This document shows, piece by piece, positions 15,878-20,360 of a DNA stretch of 20,360 bases (position 1 is the first letter of the stretch; every line of letters starts with the position of its first letter). The DNA comes from Polaribacter sp. (lineage in GTDB: Bacteria; Bacteroidota; Bacteroidia; Flavobacteriales; Flavobacteriaceae): assembly GCA_029245665.1 (NCBI GenBank), contig JAQWOW010000108.1:1-20360 (forward strand), written 5' to 3'. The notes below the pieces were generated by a model. The model made no database searches and had not been told where the DNA came from. It saw nothing but the letters and a program-made list of their open reading frames with translations. A program made the position numbers and the translations under genes.

Positions 15878-17098
15878 TTAAATACTTGTTAAAAACCAAA
15901 TGCTAAACACAATTAAAAAAACAATTCCAGCAATGCTTAAGATGCGAAGGTACATTCCTGGTTGATGTTCTTTTGGGGTATGTATTCCTGTAATTAATTT
16001 ATAATTTAAAATGGCATAAAAAGGAGCTGTTAAGAAGGATAAGACAGTAGCGATCTTAACAAGTAAGCCCATATTGTCCATAAAATATTTTAAAATAAAA
16101 AATGTTCCAATAAATAAAAAGACAATCCAAAACCAATATCCAAATCTAAATTCTTTTTTCCATAACAACTTTGTCGTTCTATTCATTGTTCTTGGTGAAG
16201 CATCCATCGTTGTTATAGTGGTGCTGAACATTGTTGTAAATGCAGCAATAGCTATAAAAACATGAGAGAATTCACCAAGATTTTCTGTATATAAATGAAT
16301 TAATTGTGAAGCAAAAACACCTCCTTTATTGGAGAATGTTTCTCCAGATTTGTACATTACCAATGCGCCCAAAAGGACAAAACAGATACCTAGACAAAGT
16401 GTGCCAATATAGCCCACATTAAAATCAAAAATGGCCTCTTTTCGTTTTGTTTTAACCACTGAAATTTTATCTTTTTCAATAGACCAAATAGAATGCCATA
16501 TAGAAACATCTAATGGAGCAGGCATCCAACCTAAAAAAGCAATTAAAAAAGTAATTTCAACCGCTCCTGAGGGAAGTATTTGTGTAACATCAAAAGTATA
16601 TTTTGTATTGAATAAAGCTACACATACTGCAATAAAAGTACTAATCGATAAAATGACAATAATGTATTTCATTAAGTTGTCTAATAATTTGTATTTACCA
16701 ACTATTAAAAAAAGGATGCTAAAGAATAATATTAGCGAAGACCATAAAACAAAATCATCTGTAATTCCAAAAAGTTGTGATGCTAATCCGGCAGTGACAA
16801 TCGTTACAGCGGCTTGAATAGTAAACATTGTTGCAAAATTTACAATGTAATATGCAATTAAAACACCTTTACCCAATTTCAGGTACCCATCTAACAATGT
16901 TTCTCCTGTTGCAGAAGCATAGCGAGGGCCAAATTGAAAAAAAGGATATTTAAAAATATGAACGAATAACAATGCCCAAAGTAGGCCAAAACCAAATTCT
17001 GCACCAGCTCTTGTAGATTGAACTAGATGAGAAACCCCAATTGCTGCTCCGGCAAATAGCAATCCTGGACCTAATGAATGTAAGAAAGATTTTTTCAT
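15878..17098 (-). CDS. Nramp-family (SLC11-like) divalent metal transporter homologue
   Basis: 406 residues with about 11 membrane helices. The start [20 protein letters not shown] and overall helix pattern are Nramp-like. However, the helix-1 metal motif DPGN is missing: the stretch reads GVSHLVQST (21-29). The helix-6 MPH motif reads MPAP (192-195, in [14 protein letters not shown]). Those residues coordinate Mn2+/Fe2+ in classic Nramp proteins, so this paralogue may carry another ion (Mg2+ transport is known for some Nramp-related proteins with altered sites) or have a different role. The same substitutions occur, as I recall, in other Bacteroidetes members, so this is a subfamily rather than damage. 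AAGGA just before the ATG is one of the few good ribosome sites here. It follows the sigma-factor gene by 42 nt. Confidence 0.85.
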   Translation of the reverse strand: MKKSFLHSLGPGLLFAGAAIGVSHLVQSTRAGAEFGFGLLWALLFVHIFKYPFFQFGPRYASATGETLLDGYLKLGKGVLIAYYIVNFATMFTIQAAVTIVTAGLASQLFGITDDFVLWSSLILFFSILFLIVGKYKLLDNLMKYIIVILSISTFIAVCVALFNTKYTFDVTQILPSGAVEITFLIAFLGWMPAPLDVSIWHSIWSIEKDKISVVKTKRKEAIFDFNVGYIGTLCLGICFVLLGALVMYKSGETFSNKGGVFASQLIHLYTENLGEFSHVFIAIAAFTTMFSTTITTMDASPRTMNRTTKLLWKKEFRFGYWFWIVFLFIGTFFILKYFMDNMGLLVKIATVLSFLTAPFYAILNYKLITGIHTPKEHQPGMYLRILSIAGIVFLIVFSIWFLTSI

Positions 17099-17140
17099 TT
17101 CCTTTTTAACTTTTTATTGAATGCATTGGGCCTTTGTATA

Positions 17141-17704
17141 TTAAGATCTCTTAATAATTTCTGCTAATAATTTTTTAGCCCTCAATAATTTTACTTTTAC
17201 ATTGTTCATTGGCTCGTTGATTTGCTCGGAAATTTCTTTATAACTTAATTCTTGAAAATAACGTAATTGAATCACCTCTTGATATTTGGGCTTTAATTGC
17301 TTTATATCCGTTAAAAGTTTTGCTAAATTTTGTTCCGTAATAATTTTATCTTCAGGTGTAGGGTTTTCATCTATGACTAAATACACTTTCTCTTCCTGTT
17401 CTTTAGAGGTATTAGTGGCAATAGAAATACTTTTTTTGCGTAAGGAATCGATATGAATATTCTTTGAAATTGTAATTAACCAAGTTTTAAAAACATATTT
17501 TTCATCAAAAGTATCAATCTTACTAAAAGCTTTTGAAAATGTTTGTATTGCAATATCTTCTGCATCATTTTCACTTTTGGTTCTTTTTAATTGGTAATGA
17601 TAAACATCACTCCAAAAAGTGTCTAATAAAAATCTAAATGCAGATTGATTTCCAATCTTAGCTTTTGAAATATTGACATCAAGTTTTGTTTGGCTTATTT
17701 CCAA
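17141..17704 (-). CDS. ECF-type RNA polymerase sigma factor
   Basis: 187 residues with the two-domain plan of group 4 sigma-70 factors. Region 2 (~25-95): SENDAEDIAIQTFSKAFSKI followed by FKTWLITISKNIHIDSLRKK, the -10 recognition helix. Region 4 (~130-187): LKPKYQEVIQLRYFQELSYK and EISEQINEPMNNVKVKLLRA, the helix-turn-helix for the -35 element. No region 1.1 or 3. Its ATG lies 10 nt inside the end of the glycosyltransferase gene, so the two are translated together. No anti-sigma gene follows: the next gene is the Nramp-like transporter. Its targets cannot be told from the window. Confidence 0.93.
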   Translation of the reverse strand: MEISQTKLDVNISKAKIGNQSAFRFLLDTFWSDVYHYQLKRTKSENDAEDIAIQTFSKAFSKIDTFDEKYVFKTWLITISKNIHIDSLRKKSISIATNTSKEQEEKVYLVIDENPTPEDKIITEQNLAKLLTDIKQLKPKYQEVIQLRYFQELSYKEISEQINEPMNNVKVKLLRAKKLLAEIIKRS

Positions 17705-18798
17705 TGATTTGGTTTTGATGACAAATTAGTGATAAATATCGAAAAGTGAAAAATGAGAAGAGCAATTTCTAAAAAAGGTAAAAAATAAATGAGCCTAGGT
17801 TCATTTAATTTTTTTGTTGAAAATCCTATTACAATAAATTGTAGGGTATAGTAGAGTACAGTTAGAGATAAAATAATTTTCGAAGGGTAAAACATACATA
17901 ATAAAATTGCAAGTAGATAAAATAGCAACTTAGAAATATAGAACATCCCTAAAAAAAATTTATACTTTAGCTTGTAATGGTTTGCTGTAGAAATATGTCT
18001 CCTTTTTTGATGAAACCATTCTGTAAAACTTTTTGGAGCAATAGATTCTGTAAAACTATTTTTTGATAAAGAGATTGTTGTATTTTTTTTATTTGCAGCA
18101 TCTTGTATGAATAAATCATCATCACCAGATTTAATATGTATGTGATTGATAAACCCCTTTACTTTAAAAAATTCAGATTTTTGATATGCTAAATTTCTAC
18201 CAACAGCCATATAAGGAGACCCTATTTTAGAGAAGCTGAAGTACTGAATTGCAGTTAGTAAGGTTTCAAATCTGACAAGTAGGTTTATAAATGATTTTTC
18301 GATTTTGTATTTTCCATAACCTAAAACAATCGTTTTTTCTTTATGGAAATTTTGACTCATTTCATAAATCCAATTTTTGGAAACTGGTGAACAATCTGCA
18401 TCAGTAAATAAGAGGTGTTCATTTTTTGCTGCTTTGATTCCTAGAGTAAGAGCATATTTTTTATTACCCCAGAAAGCTTCAATATTTTTTACAGTAATAA
18501 TTTTAATTTTTGAGTATTTTTTTGCGAAGTATTTCATTACTTCTGCCGTTTTATCTGAAGAGGCATCGTTGATTAAAATTACTTCAAAGTCAGTATATTT
18601 TTGATCTAAAATAGTTGGAAGAAATTTTTCAAGATTTTCAGCTTCATTTTTTGCACAAATAATAATAGAAATAGGAAGAACAGTTGATTTTCTATTCTTT
18701 TTTTTGGTATGAAACAAAAAAGAAGAGAAGACGAGATAGTAGAGTATTTGAATTCCTGTAAATACTACAAAAGAGTAGAGGAGTACAGTTACTATCAT
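17695..18798 (-). CDS. Family 2 membrane glycosyltransferase
   Basis: 367 residues. One N-terminal membrane helix (~3-29), a GT-A catalytic domain, and about three C-terminal helices (~275-360). GT2 residues: ISIIICAKNEAENLEKFL with the nucleotide-sugar site, ILINDASSDKT (Asp78), the DXD motif DAD (133-135, LLFTDADCSP), GDDDLF (225-228) supplying the catalytic base, and QKRRH (264-268) in place of QxxRW. It should add sugars to a lipid or polysaccharide acceptor at the inner face of the cytoplasmic membrane. Donor and acceptor are unknown and no other polysaccharide genes are in the window, so it may act on a glycolipid rather than a capsule. It lies between the small cysteine protein (13-nt gap) and the sigma factor (10-nt overlap). 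Confidence 0.9.
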   Translation of the reverse strand: MIVTVLLYSFVVFTGIQILYYLVFSSFLFHTKKKNRKSTVLPISIIICAKNEAENLEKFLPTILDQKYTDFEVILINDASSDKTAEVMKYFAKKYSKIKIITVKNIEAFWGNKKYALTLGIKAAKNEHLLFTDADCSPVSKNWIYEMSQNFHKEKTIVLGYGKYKIEKSFINLLVRFETLLTAIQYFSFSKIGSPYMAVGRNLAYQKSEFFKVKGFINHIHIKSGDDDLFIQDAANKKNTTISLSKNSFTESIAPKSFTEWFHQKRRHISTANHYKLKYKFFLGMFYISKLLFYLLAILLCMFYPSKIILSLTVLYYTLQFIVIGFSTKKLNEPRLIYFLPFLEIALLIFHFSIFITNLSSKPNHWK

Positions 18799-18811
18799 CT
18801 AGAAAAGAGAA

Positions 18812-19015
18812 TTAGTGATGTTTTGGTTCAATACAAGAATCAAATTGATCAGGAGATTTTCCACAAAAGCCACAAGATTCCCCTGTTTTGTTTAGCATCG
18901 GGTTTTGGCTAGCACAAGTTCCTGCAAATTCCCCGTCTTTTTTAGCCCATATTTTTATAGCAATTCCTGCAACTCCTATTGCCAATAAGCCTAAAGTAAG
19001 TAAAAGTAATTTCAT
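18812..19015 (-). CDS. Small membrane or secreted protein with four conserved-looking cysteines
   Basis: 67 residues. An N-terminal helix (1-20) serves as anchor or signal and is followed by KIWAKKDGEF and a polar tail with cysteines at 34, 48, 51 and 61 (CASQNPMLNK, then ESCGFCGKSP and DSCIEP). The CGFC pair has the spacing of a redox or metal-binding knuckle. I recall similar short proteins in Bacteroidetes annotated only as membrane or secreted protein. Function is unknown; iron-sulfur, zinc binding or disulfide chemistry outside the membrane are guesses. It is the first gene of the glycosyltransferase-sigma unit, with a weak promoter-like TATCTTTA at 19034-19041 (minus strand). The plus-strand frame across it has no recognisable protein, so this strand is preferred. 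Confidence 0.75.
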   Translation of the reverse strand: MKLLLLTLGLLAIGVAGIAIKIWAKKDGEFAGTCASQNPMLNKTGESCGFCGKSPDQFDSCIEPKHH

Positions 19016-19102
19016 AAAAGATAATTGAAGTTGTAAAGATACATTTATTATATGTTTTTTGAAATGCTTTTAAAGTCTTATTATACTTATTTCTAATAAT
19101 AG

Positions 19103-19133
19103 TTCAACCCCAATTAATTAATTAATAACTTTG
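19103..19133 (+). promoter_or_regulatory. Promoter before the YHYH gene leader
   Basis: TTC (19103-19105), a 20-nt spacer and TAACTTTG (19126-19133) match TTG-N20-TAnnTTTG with one base off in the -33 element. Transcription would start near 19140, leaving an ~88-nt leader before the YHYH gene. Confidence 0.5.
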
Positions 19134-19140
19134 AGAAATT

Positions 19141-19206
19141 ATGACTGAAAAAAAGATTTATATAGTATCAATAGTTTTTAAACTATTTTTTCTTTTAGAG
19201 GTCTAA
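19141..19206 (+). other. Possible leader ORF with attenuator-like hairpin
   Basis: A 21-codon ORF (MTEKKIYIVSIV..., stop TAA 19204-19206) begins right where transcription from the upstream promoter is expected to start. Within it lies a near-perfect hairpin: AATAGTTT (19170-19177), a TT loop, AAACTATT (19180-19187), then a T-rich run to 19196. The hairpin looks like a weak terminator, so the leader could regulate the downstream lipoprotein genes. It could equally be chance in AT-rich DNA. Confidence 0.25.
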
Positions 19207-19227
19207 TTATTACATAATATATTTTAA

Positions 19228-20016
19228 ATGAAAAAAAAACCATATATAAAACAATCATTTTCACATTTTCTTTTGTTATTTCTAATCATCTCCTGTAGCT
19301 CTTCAGGAACTGGAAATGAGGAAGAAATAGACGACACATCAGATCCTTCTCCATCTACAGAATACGATATTACATCGATTCTCTCTAAATTTGATGGAAT
19401 AGATGCCGTATCATACTCCGTTTCAGGAAATACAGTAACTTTTACAACTACAGATTTACCAAATCATACAAGTCCTTATTGGGACACCTCTCATCCTTTG
19501 TATGAAGCCTATAATGGAACAAATTCTAATTGGAGACAGAATCCAAACTCAATTGGCGAGCAAAATATTACATTTAGAATGACCCTTCACCCTGCTGAAG
19601 CAACTAACAAAAGCGCCACTCCTCTTGGTCCAATAGGAATTTCTAGGAATGGTGTTGTGTTTTTTAATCAATATGCAGGTCCAAATAATCAACCTTTAAC
19701 GAATGAAATAAATTCTTTTGATCAATGGTTGGGACATCCTGCAGGAACACAGTATCATTATCATATAGAACCTTCTTTTTTAACTGATAATTTTGGTAAA
19801 GATGCATTTTTAGGTTTGCTTTCTGATGGATTTCCTGTATACGGGCCAGAGGAAAATGGAGGTACAATTATATCATCAAATTTAGATGATTATCATGGAC
19901 ATACTCATGAAACAGTGGATTTTCCTGATGGGATTTATCATTATCATATTACAGCTGATGCGCCCTATTTAAATGGAAACGGATTTTTTGGAACTGCAGG
20001 AACTATAACAAGATAG
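19228..20016 (+). CDS. YHYH-domain lipoprotein
   Basis: 262 residues. The signal ends in IISC, lipidated Cys23, followed by an SSSG/EEEIDD acidic stretch that resembles a Bacteroidetes surface-export signal. The mature part is a YHYH domain (Pfam 14240 family): QYHYHIEP (~178-185) and IYHYHITAD (~238-246) are the two namesake motifs. GPIGISRNGVVFFN and DAFLGLLSDGFPVYGPEENG are also typical of this family, with DDYHGHTHET between. The many His residues suggest a metal site, but no biochemical role is established that I know of. It is on the plus strand, divergent from the small cysteine protein. Another lipoprotein starts 4 nt after its stop. Confidence 0.88.
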   Translation: MKKKPYIKQSFSHFLLLFLIISCSSSGTGNEEEIDDTSDPSPSTEYDITSILSKFDGIDAVSYSVSGNTVTFTTTDLPNHTSPYWDTSHPLYEAYNGTNSNWRQNPNSIGEQNITFRMTLHPAEATNKSATPLGPIGISRNGVVFFNQYAGPNNQPLTNEINSFDQWLGHPAGTQYHYHIEPSFLTDNFGKDAFLGLLSDGFPVYGPEENGGTIISSNLDDYHGHTHETVDFPDGIYHYHITADAPYLNGNGFFGTAGTITR

Positions 20017-20020
20017 TTTT

Positions 20021-20360
20021 TTGAAGTTTTTTAAAATCAATATATTAATTTTTCTTTTTTTCTTTTCTTGTAATGATACGTGTCAAGAAAATGAAAAAAT
20101 TATCTCAGTAGTTGAGATGAAGATCCCATCGATGGAAGTTGATAAATCTCACAATAATTTAATATTAAAAAATGGTATTTTATATTTTGAGGAAAAACAG
20201 TATTCTGGGATTGTAAATGAGTTTTATGATGGTAAAAAAATCAAATCAAAATCGGCCTATCATCAAGGAAAAAGACACGGTTTTTTTTGGGGGTGGTACA
20301 AAAATGGAATGCAATGGTTTCAGCGATCTTATACAAATGGATTAAAGTCAGGTATTCATA
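20021..20360 (+). CDS. MORN-repeat (YwqK-like) lipoprotein, 5' part
   Basis: The gene is cut by the window edge; 113 complete codons are visible. The best start is TTG at 20021, 4 nt after the YHYH stop: it gives MKFFKINILIFLFFFSC, a lipoprotein signal with Cys17. The first ATG (20117) would remove this signal. After an acidic spacer come short MORN-type units: LKNGILYFEEKQYSGIV, NEFYDGKKIKSKSAYHQGK (read in sequence), HGFFWGWYKNGMQW and FQRSYTNGLKSGIH. This repeat family is often labelled toxin-antitoxin YwqK-family antitoxin, a label not to be trusted here. Likely an outer-membrane lipoprotein co-transcribed with the YHYH gene. Confidence 0.75.
   Translation, partial: MKFFKINILIFLFFFSCNDTCQENEKIISVVEMKIPSMEVDKSHNNLILKNGILYFEEKQYSGIVNEFYDGKKIKSKSAYHQGKRHGFFWGWYKNGMQWFQRSYTNGLKSGIH

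Noticed and set aside
15527..15892. 121-codon plus-strand frame over lipA and its promoter
   Set aside because: Opposite to lipA with both Fe-S motifs intact; the protein has low-complexity composition and no match.
16431..16817. 128-codon open frame antisense to the Nramp-like gene
   Set aside because: Runs opposite strongly hydrophobic coding sequence that is clearly Nramp-like; no domain or signal of its own.
17099..17140. A separate promoter for the Nramp-like gene
   Set aside because: No TAnnTTTG box on the minus strand in the 42-nt gap; co-transcription with the sigma gene is simpler.
18709..18912. 67-codon plus-strand frame across the glycosyltransferase start and the small cysteine protein
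   Set aside because: It overlaps two minus-strand genes, has no domain and no promoter, and the minus-strand cysteine protein is better supported.
1..20360. CRISPR array, insertion sequence, phage or toxin-antitoxin island
   Set aside because: No spaced direct repeats, transposase, integrase or terminal inverted repeats were seen. The MORN protein's usual antitoxin label is not evidence of a toxin partner.

Overview
The window is a stretch of chromosome from an AT-rich member of the Bacteroidetes, most likely a marine Flavobacteriaceae (Polaribacter/Tenacibaculum-like). This rests on a GldI-type gliding lipoprotein, Bacteroidetes promoter boxes (TAnnTTTG) before several genes, weak Shine-Dalgarno sites, lipoproteins ending their signals in S/G/A-C, and gene families (DUF721, tandem rhomboids, YHYH protein) typical of that group. 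Genus is inference. I see no rRNA, tRNA, CRISPR array, transposase or phage gene. This is mainly a conserved housekeeping region with two more accessory parts (about 9.5-11.8 kb and 15.9-20.4 kb).

Layout. (1) 108-6275, minus strand: a TPR membrane protein and lumazine synthase (ribH), then after a terminator-like hairpin and a good promoter, a unit of a small membrane protein, mutL, two rhomboid proteases and a membrane-anchored endonuclease/exonuclease/phosphatase-family protein, with junctions of 1-2 nt. (2) 6388-7863, plus strand: recF and a DUF721 gene. A strong hairpin separates these from convergent ndk (minus). (3) 8490-11829 and on to 12400, plus: a DHH phosphoesterase overlapping gldI, then an FKBP lipoprotein, a cyclophilin-FKBP fusion lipoprotein and a PAP2 phosphatase. 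pheT follows from its own promoter-like box and ends at a hairpin shared with lipA. (4) 19015-14968, minus: a small four-cysteine membrane protein, a family-2 glycosyltransferase, an ECF-type sigma factor, an Nramp-like transporter and lipA. (5) 19228 to the right edge, plus: a YHYH-domain lipoprotein and the start of a MORN-repeat (YwqK-like) lipoprotein that begins with TTG and runs off the window.

How the genes fit together. The most coherent functional group is the run of three lipoprotein peptidyl-prolyl isomerases, which probably act as folding factors on the periplasmic side for exported proteins, including gliding/secretion components. The middle FKBP has a canonical active site. GldI and the FKBP half of the fusion lack key residues, while the cyclophilin half of the fusion looks intact. 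The minus-strand run at 15-19 kb may link envelope sugar transfer, transcription control and metal/lipoyl metabolism, but that is only gene order. I did not find a convincing undescribed system. The best second looks are the Nramp-like transporter without the usual metal-site motifs, the MutL lacking its DQHA endonuclease motif, the PPIase cluster, and the small cysteine protein heading the glycosyltransferase/sigma unit.
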